Counted from the first letter of the stretch, positions 15,573 through 27,378 are shown. The stretch is 64,000 nucleotides of DNA from Amycolatopsis bartoniae (GCF_014191255.1 NZ_JACHWH010000003.1:1-64000), one strand, 5' to 3'. Numbers and translations are program-made. The notes: generated from the letters alone by a model not told the origin.

Positions 15573-16988
15573 GTGGCCCGCATCGGCGTAGTCAGCATTT
15601 CCGACGGGCGTGACCATGTGCACGCCCGCAACGCCGGTTTCATCCAGTCCAAACAGGACGCTCTGGTCCGCTCGCTCGTCGCGGCGGGCCACGACGTGGT
15701 GCCGGGGCCGGACCTGGTGTCCAGCAACGTCCTCGCGACGTCCGTGGCGCGGGAGGTGGCCGCCGCGGACGTCGACGTCACCGTCTTCTACTACGCGGTG
15801 TGGAGCTTCCCGCACTTCACGATGCTCGCCGCGGACGCCACGCGCAGCCCGCTGGTCCTGGTCGCCAGCACCGACCCGACGGAGCCGGGGCTCGTCGGCA
15901 TGCTCGCCGCGGGCGGGGCGCTCGACCAGATCGGGCGCACGCACACCCGGTTGTGGGGCGCGCCCGACGAGGCCGAGCTGGTCGAGAAGATCGGCGCACA
16001 GGCTCGTGCCGCCGGTGCCGTCGCATCGCTGCGCGGCTCCACGTTCGGCCGCTTCGGTGGCCGCCCGATGGGCATGAACACCGCCGTCGCCAACACCGAC
16101 CAGTGGATGCGCCAGTTCGGCGTCGACGTCGAGGAGATCGACCAGTACGAGCTGGTCCGCCGCGCGGAGCTGGCCGACGCGGGCGAGGCCGCCAAGGCGC
16201 GGGAGTGGATCGAGGCGCACGCGGCGGGCGTGCACTACGACGGCAAGAAGCTCACCCCGGAGCTGCTGGAGCGGCAGATCCGCTCGTACCTCGCGATCCG
16301 CGACATCATCGCCGAGCGCGGGCTGGACTTCTCCGGCATCAAGGGCCAGCCCGAGCTGACCGAGCACTTCGCGACCATGGACGTCACCGAGGCGTTCCTC
16401 AACGACCCGTACGACTGGAACGGGCCGAAGGACGTGCACGTCACCGCCACCGAGGCGGACATGGACGGCGCGCTCACCATGCAGCTGTTCCACCGGATCT
16501 CCGGCACGCCGGTGCTGTTCGCCGACGTCCGGCACTACCACGCCGACCGCGACATCTGGGACCTGTGCAACTCCGGCCAGCACGCCACCTGGTTCGCCGC
16601 CCGCAGCGACGACCCGGCGGAGAACCTGGCGAAGGTGCACTTCTACCCCGAGGTGTTCTTCTTCCCCGCGGGCGGCGCGTCGGTGCAGCACATCGCGGCG
16701 CCCGGGCAGATGACGCTGGGCAGGCTCACCCGCGAGTCCGGCGAGTACCGGCTGCAGCTGATGCTCGGCGAGTTCGAAAGCTACGACGACGCCACGAACA
16801 CCGAGCTGGTGAACCAGTCCACCCCCGAGTGGCCACACGCGTTCGCACGCCTCGACGTGCCCGGCGAGACGTTCCTGTCGAAGTTCGGGGCCAACCACAT
16901 CCACGCCGTGCCCGGCGACGTCCGCGCCGAGCTGCGCGCCGCCGCCGCGCTGCTGGGCGTCCGGCTCGACGAGTGGACCCGTGGCTGA
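15573..16988 (+). CDS. L-fucose/L-arabinose isomerase-family sugar isomerase
   Basis: The 471-aa protein resembles the FucI fold but is shorter than E. coli FucI (about 590). Likely Mn-binding residues by position are the Glu in TATEADMDGAL (about 295), the Asp in LFADVRHY (about 318) and the His in FGANHIHAVPG (about 442). It should convert an aldose to a ketose for the downstream kinase. GTG at 15573 follows AGGAGG and the LacI operator. The true sugar (fucose, arabinose, another) cannot be decided from sequence. Confidence 0.82.
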   Translation: MARIGVVSISDGRDHVHARNAGFIQSKQDALVRSLVAAGHDVVPGPDLVSSNVLATSVAREVAAADVDVTVFYYAVWSFPHFTMLAADATRSPLVLVASTDPTEPGLVGMLAAGGALDQIGRTHTRLWGAPDEAELVEKIGAQARAAGAVASLRGSTFGRFGGRPMGMNTAVANTDQWMRQFGVDVEEIDQYELVRRAELADAGEAAKAREWIEAHAAGVHYDGKKLTPELLERQIRSYLAIRDIIAERGLDFSGIKGQPELTEHFATMDVTEAFLNDPYDWNGPKDVHVTATEADMDGALTMQLFHRISGTPVLFADVRHYHADRDIWDLCNSGQHATWFAARSDDPAENLAKVHFYPEVFFFPAGGASVQHIAAPGQMTLGRLTRESGEYRLQLMLGEFESYDDATNTELVNQSTPEWPHAFARLDVPGETFLSKFGANHIHAVPGDVRAELRAAAALLGVRLDEWTRG

Positions 16989-18480
16989 GCGCGGGCTGCT
17001 GCTCGGCATCGACATCGGGACGGCCAGCTCGAAGGGCGTCCTCGTCACGCCGCGCGGCGAGATCGTCGCCCGCGCCTCCCGCGCGCACAGCACGTCGTAC
17101 CCGCACCCGGGCTGGGTCGAGCACGACGCGGAATCCGTGTGGTGGCAGGACTTCGTGTGGTTGTGCCGGGAACTGACTTCGGAGGGCCGGTCCTTGGCGG
17201 GCCTGGCGGTCAGTGGCATCGGTCCCGTGCTGCTGCCCGCGGACGGCGGGGGAAAGCCGTTGCGGCCCGCGATCCTGTACGGCGTCGACACGCGGGCGCA
17301 GCGGGAAATCGAAGAGCTGACGGAGGAACTGGGCGCGGACGCGATCCTGGAGCGTGCGGGCACGGCCCTCTCGTCCCAGGCGGTCGGCCCGAAGTGGCGG
17401 TGGCTCGCGCGGCACGAGCCGGAGGTGTTCGAGCGCACGAAGCTGTTCCTCATGGCCAGCTCGTACCTCGTGCACCGGCTCACCGGGGAGTACGTGCTCG
17501 ACCACCACTCGGCGAGCCAGTGCGACCCGATGTACGACCTGCGTGCGGGCGGGTGGGCGGCGGACTGGGCGGAGCGCGTCGCGCCCGGCGTCGAGCTGCC
17601 GCGGCTGCTGTGGCCGACGGAGGTCGCGGGCACGGTCACCGCCGCGGCAGCCGAGGAAACCGGTCTGCCGCAAGGGCTTCCGGTCACCGCGGGCACCGTC
17701 GACGCGTGGGCCGAGGCCGCCAGCGTCGGCGTGGCCGACCCGGGCGACACGATGGTCATGTACGGCACCACGATGTTCCTCGTCCAGGTGCTCGCGGATC
17801 CCCGGCCGCACCAGGGGTTGTGGACCACGTGCGGCGCGTTCCCCGGCACGTACTCGCTCGCCGCGGGCATGGCGACGTCGGGGGCGATCACCGAGTGGCT
17901 GCGCAAGCTCGTCGGCGGCGACTTCGCGGACCTGGTGCGGCAGGCGGCGGCCGTGCCCGCGGGCAGCCGGGGTTTGTTGCTGCTGCCGTACTTCGCGGGC
18001 GAGCGCACGCCGCTGTTCGACCCGGACGCCCGCGGCGTGATCGCCGGGCTGACCACGGGGCACGGGCTGGGCGAGCTGTACCGGGCGGCGCTGGAGGGCA
18101 TCGCGTACGGGGTGCGGCACAACCTCGAAGCGATGCACGCGTCCGGCGGCGAGGCGCGGCGGCTGGTCGCCGTCGGCGGCGGCACGCAGGGCGGGCTGTG
18201 GACGCAGATCGTCAGCGACGTCACGGGCAGTGAGCAGCAGGTGCCGGCCGAGACCATCGGCGCGGCGCTCGGGGACGCCGTGCTGGCCGCGGTCGCGATC
18301 GGCCTGGAGCCCGACGCGGGGAAGTGGAACCCGGTGTCGGCCACCGTGCGGCCCGACGAGTCGCGCGGAGCCGTGTACGAGGAGTTCTACGCCCACTACC
18401 GAGGGTTGTATCCGTCCACAAAGGACACGATGCACTTCCTCGCGGATCGTCAGCAGGCCGCCGACCGGGGCGTTCCGTGA
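16981..18480 (+). CDS. FGGY-family carbohydrate kinase
   Basis: The 499-aa protein has the ATPase fold of ketose kinases: phosphate loop LGIDIGTASSKGVLV (about 8-22), catalytic Asp in TAGTVDAWAEA (about 240) and the FGGY-type motif AALEGIAYGVRHNLEAM followed by VAVGGGTQGGLW. It overlaps the isomerase by 8 bp, so isomerase and kinase act in sequence (aldose to ketose to ketose phosphate). XylB- or FucK-like; the substrate follows that of the isomerase and is unknown. No aldolase or epimerase follows in this cluster. Confidence 0.88.
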   Translation: MAERGLLLGIDIGTASSKGVLVTPRGEIVARASRAHSTSYPHPGWVEHDAESVWWQDFVWLCRELTSEGRSLAGLAVSGIGPVLLPADGGGKPLRPAILYGVDTRAQREIEELTEELGADAILERAGTALSSQAVGPKWRWLARHEPEVFERTKLFLMASSYLVHRLTGEYVLDHHSASQCDPMYDLRAGGWAADWAERVAPGVELPRLLWPTEVAGTVTAAAAEETGLPQGLPVTAGTVDAWAEAASVGVADPGDTMVMYGTTMFLVQVLADPRPHQGLWTTCGAFPGTYSLAAGMATSGAITEWLRKLVGGDFADLVRQAAAVPAGSRGLLLLPYFAGERTPLFDPDARGVIAGLTTGHGLGELYRAALEGIAYGVRHNLEAMHASGGEARRLVAVGGGTQGGLWTQIVSDVTGSEQQVPAETIGAALGDAVLAAVAIGLEPDAGKWNPVSATVRPDESRGAVYEEFYAHYRGLYPSTKDTMHFLADRQQAADRGVP

Positions 18481-18637
18481 GCGTGCGATCACGAAGCGAC
18501 AGCGCGAGCTCCGTGTGCCTACCCCGTCCGAGTGAAAAGAGACACCTGGTCGTCACGTGGGTAACGATTCGTACTCTTCTCCCGAGTAGTAGTTGACGCG
18601 CTTGGCGGAAGCGCGGTGAGTCGAGAGAAGACCTGCC

Positions 18638-19123
18638 ATGGGTGTAGTCCCCGCGGTAGGCCCCGCGTCCAGGCGGAGGCTGAGGTCCGGAACGGTCGTG
18701 CTGCTGGCCGGGCTCGGAGTCGTGCTGGCGGTCGGGGTCGTCTCGGTGCTGGTGGCGGTCCAGCGCCCCGGCGCGCCGGCGCCGTCGACGTTCACCGGCC
18801 CCGAGGTGCCTGCCGCGCCACCGGTGGCTACGGCCGTCACGCATGTGGTGACGTACGAGCTGACCGGCAAGGGGACCGCGCGGAACATCACCTACGTCGG
18901 CCAGGGGGCGGACATCGAGCAGGTCCCGCAGGCGACCGCGCCGTGGTCCACGACGGTGCGGCACACGGGTGCCGCGGGCGGCAGCGAGTACTTCAGCCTG
19001 ACGGCGCAGAACGCCGGCCCGGGCAGCCTCGGCTGCCGCATCTGGGTCGACGGCACGCCGGTGAGCACGTCGTCGGTGGACGCTCCGCAGGGCATGGTCC
19101 GCTGCTCGAAGTCACTGAGCTGA
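18638..19123 (+). CDS. MmpS-like membrane protein
   Basis: The 161-aa protein has a basic N-terminus, one membrane segment (about 19-41), a Pro-rich linker, then a domain with VTYELTGKGTARNITYVGQGADIEQV and LGCRIWVDGTPVSTSS, the pattern of MmpS proteins. In mycobacteria these assist MmpL lipid exporters or are RND accessory proteins; no MmpL is next door. The 157-bp gap before it holds no clear element beyond a small TACTC/GAGTA inverted repeat. Confidence 0.7.
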   Translation: MGVVPAVGPASRRRLRSGTVVLLAGLGVVLAVGVVSVLVAVQRPGAPAPSTFTGPEVPAAPPVATAVTHVVTYELTGKGTARNITYVGQGADIEQVPQATAPWSTTVRHTGAAGGSEYFSLTAQNAGPGSLGCRIWVDGTPVSTSSVDAPQGMVRCSKSLS

Positions 19124-19199
19124 TCTCGGCGCCCCCGCCGCACCGGGCGAACCTGGACCGGGTGCACGTCGCGTCGGTGCTGTCGTCGAGGATCTCTCC

Positions 19200-19943
19200 G
19201 TGACCGGTGCGACGATCGCCTTCGGGCCCATGCTCGGCGTGGTGCTGGTGGCGCTCGTCGCGCTCGGCGGGGTCGTGTTGTGGCTCGGTGAGCTGGGGCA
19301 GGCGCGCGCCGTCGTCACCGCCGCTCTGCGGGCCGTGCTGCAGCTGGCCCTCGTGTCGCTCGTGATCACCGCCGTCCTGCGCACCGGGTGGCTCACCGCG
19401 CTGTTCGTGCTGCTCATGTTCTCCGTCGCCGCCGTGACGTCCGCGCGGCGCGTCGGCGTGCCCAAACGGGTCCCGCAGACAGCCGCCGCCATCGGTGCCG
19501 GGGTGCTGCCCGTGCTGGCGCTCGTCCTGGCGACCGGCGTCGTGCCGTGGCGGCCGATCGCCGTCGTGCCCATCGCGGGCATCGTGACCGGCAACGCGAT
19601 GTCCGCCACCTCCCAGGCCGCCCGGCGCGCGCTCGACGAGCTGAGGACCCGCCACGGCGAGTACGAAGCCGCGCTGGCGCTGGGGTTCCTGCCCCGCGCC
19701 GCCGCGCTGGAGATCTGCCGCCCCTCCGCGAGCCAGGCCCTGATCCCCGCCCTCGACCAGACCCGCACCGTCGGGCTGGTCACCCTGCCCGGCGCGTACG
19801 TCGGTGTCCTGCTCGGCGGCGCGAGCCCGCTGCAGGCCGGGATCACGCAGGTCCTGGTGCTCATCGGGGTGCTCGCCGCGCAGTCCGTCGCCGTGCTCGT
19901 GGCCGTCCAGCTCGTCGCGGCGGGAACGATCGCGCGGGACTAA
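19200..19943 (+). CDS. FetB/YbbM-family (UPF0014) ABC permease
   Basis: The 247-aa protein has about seven membrane segments and the family signatures PIAGIVTGNAMSATSQAARR and the DQTRTVGLVTLPGAYVGVLLGG loop (about 182-203). E. coli FetB with ATPase FetA is implicated in iron export under oxidative stress. No ATPase is adjacent here, so the partner must lie elsewhere. Start GTG at 19200. Confidence 0.85.
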   Translation: MTGATIAFGPMLGVVLVALVALGGVVLWLGELGQARAVVTAALRAVLQLALVSLVITAVLRTGWLTALFVLLMFSVAAVTSARRVGVPKRVPQTAAAIGAGVLPVLALVLATGVVPWRPIAVVPIAGIVTGNAMSATSQAARRALDELRTRHGEYEAALALGFLPRAAALEICRPSASQALIPALDQTRTVGLVTLPGAYVGVLLGGASPLQAGITQVLVLIGVLAAQSVAVLVAVQLVAAGTIARD

Positions 19944-19953
19944 CTTGGGGGCC

Positions 19954-20460
19954 ATGACTCTTGCCGATCTCGTGATCGACGGTTACGACCGCGTCCAGCA
20001 GGTCGTGCACAGCGCCGTGCGGGGGCTGAGCGACGAGCAGCTGGCCACCCCGCCGGAGAAGGGCGCCAACACGATCGCGTGGCTCGTGTGGCACCTGACC
20101 CGCGTGCAGGACGACCACCTCGCCGACCTCGAAGCCGCGCCGCAGGTGTGGACCGAGCAGGGCTGGCACGACCGCTTCGCCCTGCCCTTCGGCCCCGAGG
20201 CCACCGGCTACGGCCAGAGCGAGAAGGACGTCGAGGCCGTGCGCGCGTCCGCCGAACTGCTCACCGGTTACCACGACGCCGTGCACGACCAGACCGTCGC
20301 CTGGCTCCGCGGGCTGGAGGAGTCCCAGCTCGACCGCGTCGTCGACGAGAACTGGGACCCGCCGGTCACCCTCGCCGTGCGGCTGGTCAGCGTCCTGTCC
20401 GACGACCTGCAGCACGCCGGGCAGGCCGCGTACGTCCGGGGAATCCTGCAACGCCGGTGA
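19954..20460 (+). CDS. DinB-like/DUF664 four-helix protein
   Basis: The 168-aa protein shows the DinB/YfiT-type pattern: an initial helix, NTIAWLVWHLTRVQDDHLAD with a potential metal His (about 45), and LSDDLQHAGQAAYVRGIL near the C-terminus with two more His/Asp candidates. Many actinobacterial members are thiol-dependent (mycothiol) transferases. The ATG at 19954 is chosen because upstream codons lie inside the FetB-like gene. Confidence 0.75.
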   Translation: MTLADLVIDGYDRVQQVVHSAVRGLSDEQLATPPEKGANTIAWLVWHLTRVQDDHLADLEAAPQVWTEQGWHDRFALPFGPEATGYGQSEKDVEAVRASAELLTGYHDAVHDQTVAWLRGLEESQLDRVVDENWDPPVTLAVRLVSVLSDDLQHAGQAAYVRGILQRR

Positions 20461-20490
20461 GTTTCCGGCCCGCGCCCGGTCTGCACTCGC

Positions 20491-21064
20491 ATGGGTGACT
20501 ACGCGGACATCAACGGCCTGAAGCTCTACTACGAGGTGCACGGTGAAGGCCGGCCCGTCGTGCTGCTGCACGGCGGCCTGCACACCTTCGACCTGTCCTT
20601 CGGAGCGCTCCTGCCGCGACTGGCAGGTCATCAGGTGATCGGCGTCGAGCTGCAGGGGCACGGGCACACCGCCGACATCGCGGCCCGACGGCTACCACGA
20701 CGACGTCCGCGATCCGGCGCTGTTCGCGACCTCCACGCGGTTGCCCACCGAGGCCGACTTCCGCGAGATGAGCGAGGCGTACGCGCGCGTCGCCCCCGAT
20801 CCCGCCCATTTCGCCGAGTTCCAGGGAAAACTGTCCGCGGTCGTGGCGGGAATGCCGGGCTGGCCGGACGACGCGCTGCGCGGCATTCCGGTGCCGGCGC
20901 TGCTCGTGTTCGGCGACCACGACTTCGTCCGCCTCGACCACGCGCTCGCCATGACCGCGCTCATCCCGGACTCCCGGCTCGCCGTCCTGCCCGGCACCAC
21001 GCACGCGGACGTCCTGCGCCGCACCGAGCTGCTCGCGCCGATGCTGACGGAGTTCCTGCGCTGA
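20491..21064 (+). pseudogene. Alpha/beta hydrolase with internal deletion and frameshift
   Basis: The first 65 codons read as a normal hydrolase N-terminus (NGLKLYYEVHGEGRPVVLLH, then GHGHTADI). From about 20684 the homology continues in a different frame (PDGYHDDVRDPALFATSTRL to FLR and TGA at 21062). About 100 codons that should contain the GxSxG nucleophile are missing between the two parts, while the C-terminal acid and His (VFGDHDFV, GTTHADV) survive. The protein would be inactive. Confidence 0.8.
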
Positions 21065-23407
<2,343 letters not shown>

Positions 23408-23408
23408 C

Positions 23409-23519
23409 TCAGCGGCGGTGGCGCCGCACCCAGTCGACGGTGCAGCACCACTCGCAGGGCTCCAGCTCACCGGGCGCGACCTCCGCCCACGCGATGGGCG
23501 TCAGCTCGTGCGTGGTCAT
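23409..23519 (-). CDS. Possible 36-aa Cys-rich small protein
   Basis: An ATG at 23519 opens a 36-codon frame ending CEWCCTVDWVRRHRR and TGA, overlapping none of its neighbours and convergent with geosmin synthase. The same frame continues upstream without stop to the TAG of the RNase HI gene, so it may be a remnant of a longer C-terminus or a separate small gene. No good Shine-Dalgarno is seen. Function unknown. Confidence 0.3.
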   Translation of the reverse strand: MTTHELTPIAWAEVAPGELEPCEWCCTVDWVRRHRR

Positions 23520-23591
23520 GCCCTGGCGGGTGGCGCGGCGGGTTGGGGCGGGGTCGACGGGGCGGCGGTTCGCCCGGTCAACACGCTCGGC

Positions 23592-24188
23592 CTACCTCCG
23601 CTCCGGCGGGTAGGCGAGGCCCGCCCCCGCCGCATGGGGCCCCTCGCTTCCCGCCGTTGGCGCCACTCGCGTGACCGCGAGTGGTAGCGCGCCGTCGTCC
23701 TCCACGACCACCGGGGCGGGGGGCGGCGGGGGAGCGGGCGGCAGCTTCGCCGCCTCCTTCGCGCCTCGCACGGCCAGCCGGTCGGCGCGCTCGTTGTCCG
23801 GGTGACCGTTGTGCCCCTTGACCCAGTGCCACTCGATCTCGTGCCGCGTCAGCGCCGCGTCCAGCCGGCGCCACAGGTCGGCGTTCTTGACCGGCTGCCG
23901 GGCCGAGGTGAGCCAGCCGTTGCCCTTCCAGCGTGGCAGCCAGGACAGCACACCGCTGCGCACGTACGTGCTGTCGGTGTAGAGCCGCACCGCCGAGGGC
24001 CGCTTCAAGGTCTCCAGCGCCTGGATGGCGGCCATCAGCTCCATGCGGTTGTTCGTCGTGGGCCCGGGATCGGCGCCGTGCAGCTCGCGCTCGTGCCCGC
24101 CGTAGCGCAGCACGGCACCCCAGCCGCCCGGGCCGGGGTTGGGGCTGCACGCCCCGTCGGTGTAGATCTCGACGAACACTTCCCCCAC
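23592..24188 (-). CDS. rnhA: Ribonuclease HI
   Basis: The 198-aa enzyme cuts the RNA strand of RNA-DNA hybrids. All catalytic residues are visible from the GTG at 24188: D11 ([17 protein letters not shown]), E50 (NNRMELMAA), D72 (YTDSTYV) and D136 (DNERADRLA), with H126 in the flexible loop. A Pro/Ala-rich tail of about 50 residues follows the catalytic domain and ends in YPPERR. The frame extends 18 codons upstream, but conservation starts at VFVEIYTDG. Confidence 0.93.
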   Translation of the reverse strand: MGEVFVEIYTDGACSPNPGPGGWGAVLRYGGHERELHGADPGPTTNNRMELMAAIQALETLKRPSAVRLYTDSTYVRSGVLSWLPRWKGNGWLTSARQPVKNADLWRRLDAALTRHEIEWHWVKGHNGHPDNERADRLAVRGAKEAAKLPPAPPPPPAPVVVEDDGALPLAVTRVAPTAGSEGPHAAGAGLAYPPERR

Positions 24189-24276
24189 GCCGAGAATGTA
24201 ACAACACCAGCCGTAACAACCGCCGTTCCGGTGGCGACTCATCCCGTGGAATGATCAACAACCGGAACGGGCAGTC

Positions 24277-24975
24277 GTGACCTTCCCACCCCCGCCGCCG
24301 TGGCAGCCACCTTCCCCTCCTCCGTCGAGGAGGTGGCGCACCCGCCTGCTGATCCGGCTCGGCGTGGCCGCGGTGGCCGCGGTGATCGGCTTCACCACCG
24401 CCGCGTCGCACCACCACACGTCGCAGCAGCCGACGTTCTCGATGACGCTGAGCCCGGTGACGCCCCCGCTGAACCCGCTCGTGCCGTCCCCGACGCGGAA
24501 GCGGGTGCCGCGCATGGTGGACACGAAGGTCGGCGAGAAGACCAGCTTCACGAGCCCGGACAGCACCGGCGGTCCCGACGTGGAGTTCACGGTCACGAAG
24601 ATCACCGTCAACGGCCGGTGCACGGCGCCGTACGCGCAGAAGGCGGAGAACGGGCACTTCCTGTTCCTGGAGATGTCCATCCGGACGGCGCCCACGATGA
24701 CCGGGCTGTACGCGTCGAACCTGTTCAACCCGTTGTACTTCTCGGTGGCCGGCCCCGACGGCACGGTGGAGGACGGCGACTCGATCGCGAGCTCGCCGAC
24801 GTACGGCTGCCTGCCCGACAGCAAGCGTTTGCCCCTCGGCCTGGAGCCGGGCAGGACGTACCAGGCCACGATCGTGCTCGACGCGCACAACATCCACGGC
24901 AAGGTCCGCCTGGCGCCCGCCGGAGGTCTCCTCGACACCGACGGCTGGCAGTGGCAACTGGGGGAAGCGGCCTGA
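24277..24975 (+). CDS. DUF4352-like membrane-anchored protein
   Basis: The 232-aa protein has a Pro-rich cytoplasmic start (FPPPPPWQPPSPPPSRR), one membrane segment (about 27-42), and an extracellular beta-sandwich with VEFTVTKITVNGRC, NGHFLFLEMSI and the closing LEPGRTYQATIVLD pattern seen in DUF4352 proteins. Two Cys (about 114 and 178) may form a disulphide. Role unknown. It is divergent from rnhA. Confidence 0.65.
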   Translation: MTFPPPPPWQPPSPPPSRRWRTRLLIRLGVAAVAAVIGFTTAASHHHTSQQPTFSMTLSPVTPPLNPLVPSPTRKRVPRMVDTKVGEKTSFTSPDSTGGPDVEFTVTKITVNGRCTAPYAQKAENGHFLFLEMSIRTAPTMTGLYASNLFNPLYFSVAGPDGTVEDGDSIASSPTYGCLPDSKRLPLGLEPGRTYQATIVLDAHNIHGKVRLAPAGGLLDTDGWQWQLGEAA

Positions 24976-24976
24976 C

Positions 24977-25324
24977 TCAGGCCGGGTGTGAAATCGGCGT
25001 GCCGCCAACGCACAGCACCAGCTCGCCGGACTGAGCGGCCCGCAGCGCGACGGCGACCCGTGCCGCGAGTAAAGGCGGCAAGGGGGCGTGGCATCGAGGT
25101 CGAACAGTCCGGCGGACACGATCTCCGGGGGAACGCGCGGTCCAGGCCCAGTTCCTCGCGCACCTCGCGCCGGGCGGCGGCCCACGGCGCCTCTGCGGCG
25201 TCGACGGCAGGTAGGAGGGCTCCACGAGCAGGACCCGGCCCTCGGCGTCGTGGAACAGCACGCCGGCCGACATGCGCTTGCGGTCGAGCGACCGCACGTA
25301 CTCGTCGAACGGCAGCAGCTCCAC
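24977..25324 (-). pseudogene. Nudix hydrolase remnant with frameshifts
   Basis: The N-terminal frame from ATG 25324 reads a normal Nudix opening (SAGVLFHDAEGRVLLVEPSY). The Nudix box EAPWAAARREVREELGLD lies in another frame, lacking the leading GG-GE half, and the following EIVSAGLFDLD needs a third frame. The C-terminus returns to the first frame (PPLLAARVAVALRAAQSGE). Several indels therefore inactivate it. Confidence 0.75.
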
Positions 25325-25349
25325 GCGCCGAGGCTGCCCGCCGCTCAGC

Positions 25350-26036
25350 TCACCAGCCCCGCTCGCGCCACTCCGCCAGCTTCGGGCGCTCCGCGCCCAG
25401 CGTCGAGTCGTCCCCGTGACCCGGGTAGAACCACGTCTCGTCGGGCAGGACGTCGAACACCCGTGACTCCACGTCGTCCATCAACGAGCGGAAATCATCC
25501 GGAGAGGTGGTCTTTCCCACGCCACCCGGGAACAGGGAGTCGCCCGTGAACAGGTGCGGTCCCCCTTCCGGGTCGCGGTAGAGCAGTGCGATCGACCCGG
25601 GCGTGTGACCCCGCAGGTGGATCACCTCCAGGGTGCAGTCGCCGACGGTCAGGGTGTCCCCGTGCTCCACCAGGAAGTCCGGAGGCACCGGCAGCGGCCC
25701 CGCGTCCAGCGGGTGCGCCGCCGTGTTCGCACCGTTCGCCCCGGCCACCGCGCCCAGCGCCTGCCAGTGGTCGCCGTGCTGGTGGGTGGTCACGACGGTG
25801 CGCAGCGCGGGCCTGTCCGGCCCGGAACCGATGAGGTCCGAGATGCGGTCCGGGTCCGCGGCCGCGTCGATCAGCAGCGCCTCGTTCTGCGCCCGGCACA
25901 CCAGCAGGTAGGTGTTGTTGTCCATCGGCCCGACGGACAGCTTGGTGATGGTCAGCGCCCCGAGCGTGCGGCGAGCGGCGTCCCCGCCCGGCTCGACGTG
26001 CCCGGTGTAGTCCTCCACGACGTTCACCTGGCACAC
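25350..26036 (-). CDS. MBL-fold metallo-hydrolase (glyoxalase II-like)
   Basis: The 228-aa protein has the binuclear-metal motif THQHGDHW (about 84-91), then HLRGHTPGS (His about 142), FTGDSLFPGGVGKT (Asp about 165) and the last His in FYPGHGDD. This set matches hydroxyacylglutathione-hydrolase-like enzymes; in actinobacteria the thiol is probably mycothiol. GTG at 26036 is used; GTG at 26027 is an alternative. It is divergent from the acyltransferase. Confidence 0.85.
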   Translation of the reverse strand: MCQVNVVEDYTGHVEPGGDAARRTLGALTITKLSVGPMDNNTYLLVCRAQNEALLIDAAADPDRISDLIGSGPDRPALRTVVTTHQHGDHWQALGAVAGANGANTAAHPLDAGPLPVPPDFLVEHGDTLTVGDCTLEVIHLRGHTPGSIALLYRDPEGGPHLFTGDSLFPGGVGKTTSPDDFRSLMDDVESRVFDVLPDETWFYPGHGDDSTLGAERPKLAEWRERGW

Positions 26037-26139
26037 CGTAGTCGTCGCGCTGCGGTCCGTTCCACCCGTTCAGCTTGGTCTCAGATTCACAACGTAGCCT
26101 CGTTTCCCGTTGCCGTAAGTCGATCAAGCCAGGAAGCCC

Positions 26140-27378
26140 GTGCCCCGTCCCCCGAAGCGCAGGATCAGCTGGGATGCCGTCCGCGTCGTCGCCGTGTTCG
26201 CGGTGATGCTGGGCCACATCACCCACCAGGGTCCGCTCGCCCACCCCGAGCTCGCCGACTACCCGTTCCGGATCACCGCCCAGTTCGGCGCCGCCGCGCT
26301 CATGGTCATCTCCGGCTACTTCGTGTGCCAGACCGTCCGCCGCGGCGGCACCCGCCGCTGGCTGTGGCGGAAGGTGGCGCGCCTCGTGCCGCCGTACCTG
26401 GTCGCCGTGCTGATCACCTACCTGGTGATGCGCATGGCGGGCGCGGTGTTCAACGGCCAGGGCTTCGGCAGCGGCTGGTTCGCCACGCTCTTCGGTCCCA
26501 CCTCGGACGGCGTGGCGTGGAAGACGTCGTGGTACGTGCCCGTCGGCAAGGACCTGCTGATCAACCTGTTCATGGTGCAGGGCTGGGACCAGTCGTTCAT
26601 CTGGCTCGACGGCTCGTACTGGACGCTGCCGGTGCAGCTGCTCGTGTTCAGCGGCGCCGCGCTGCTGTGGGCCCGCGCGCCCTGGCTGCGCGGCGACCGG
26701 CGGGTCCAGCTGCTGGCGTGGGGCATGGTCGTGCTGCCGTGGTTCGTCCGGTTCGTGGTGATCGGCGTGCACAACCCCGCGCCCTGGGCGTTCGGCGTGG
26801 TCTTCGGGCTCGGGCTGCACCGGATGCACGCGTTCGCCGCGGGCATCGCGATCTGGCTGTGGGCGCGCGGCCGGATGCGTGGCGCACATCTCACGCTGCT
26901 GCTCGCGGCCGTGGTCGTCGCGCAGGACCTGCACCTGTACCCGGACCACGTGGCGCTGCCGACCGACCCCGCGCGGCTGCCGTCCGACCTCGGCTTCGCC
27001 GTGATGCTCGTCGCGATCTGCGCCGCCGCGAAGGGTCCGGACTGGACGTTCCTGCGCCCCCTCGCGCCGGCGCTCACCTGGCTGGCCGGCATCTCGTTCG
27101 GCGTGTACCTGCTGCACCAGGAGCTGGGCTACGTGCTGGCCCGGATCCTGCTCGACGCCGGCGTGCCCGGCTGGGTGCGGCTGCCCCTCGTGCTCGGCGC
27201 GGCCGTCCTCGCCGGCTGGGCCCTCACTACACTGGTTGAACGGCCGGTGCACGACCGGCTGACCCGACCGCGCCGGACGGCCCCATCGCCCCGATCCGCG
27301 CCGGACGACCTGCTTCCGCCCGAGCACTCGGCTGCGGGGAACGGTCCGGCGCCCGTTTCTGTCGGTGGTCCGTCCTAG
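26140..27378 (+). CDS. Acyltransferase family 3 membrane protein
   Basis: The 412-aa protein has about ten membrane segments. The early motif [13 protein letters not shown] carries the His expected to be catalytic, [16 protein letters not shown] follows, and the last segments include [14 protein letters not shown] and [15 protein letters not shown], all typical of OafA/acyltransferase 3 enzymes that O-acylate sugars, lipids or antibiotics at the membrane. A 35-residue Pro/Ser-rich tail is cytoplasmic. GTG start at 26140. Confidence 0.85.
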   Translation: MPRPPKRRISWDAVRVVAVFAVMLGHITHQGPLAHPELADYPFRITAQFGAAALMVISGYFVCQTVRRGGTRRWLWRKVARLVPPYLVAVLITYLVMRMAGAVFNGQGFGSGWFATLFGPTSDGVAWKTSWYVPVGKDLLINLFMVQGWDQSFIWLDGSYWTLPVQLLVFSGAALLWARAPWLRGDRRVQLLAWGMVVLPWFVRFVVIGVHNPAPWAFGVVFGLGLHRMHAFAAGIAIWLWARGRMRGAHLTLLLAAVVVAQDLHLYPDHVALPTDPARLPSDLGFAVMLVAICAAAKGPDWTFLRPLAPALTWLAGISFGVYLLHQELGYVLARILLDAGVPGWVRLPLVLGAAVLAGWALTTLVERPVHDRLTRPRRTAPSPRSAPDDLLPPEHSAAGNGPAPVSVGGPS

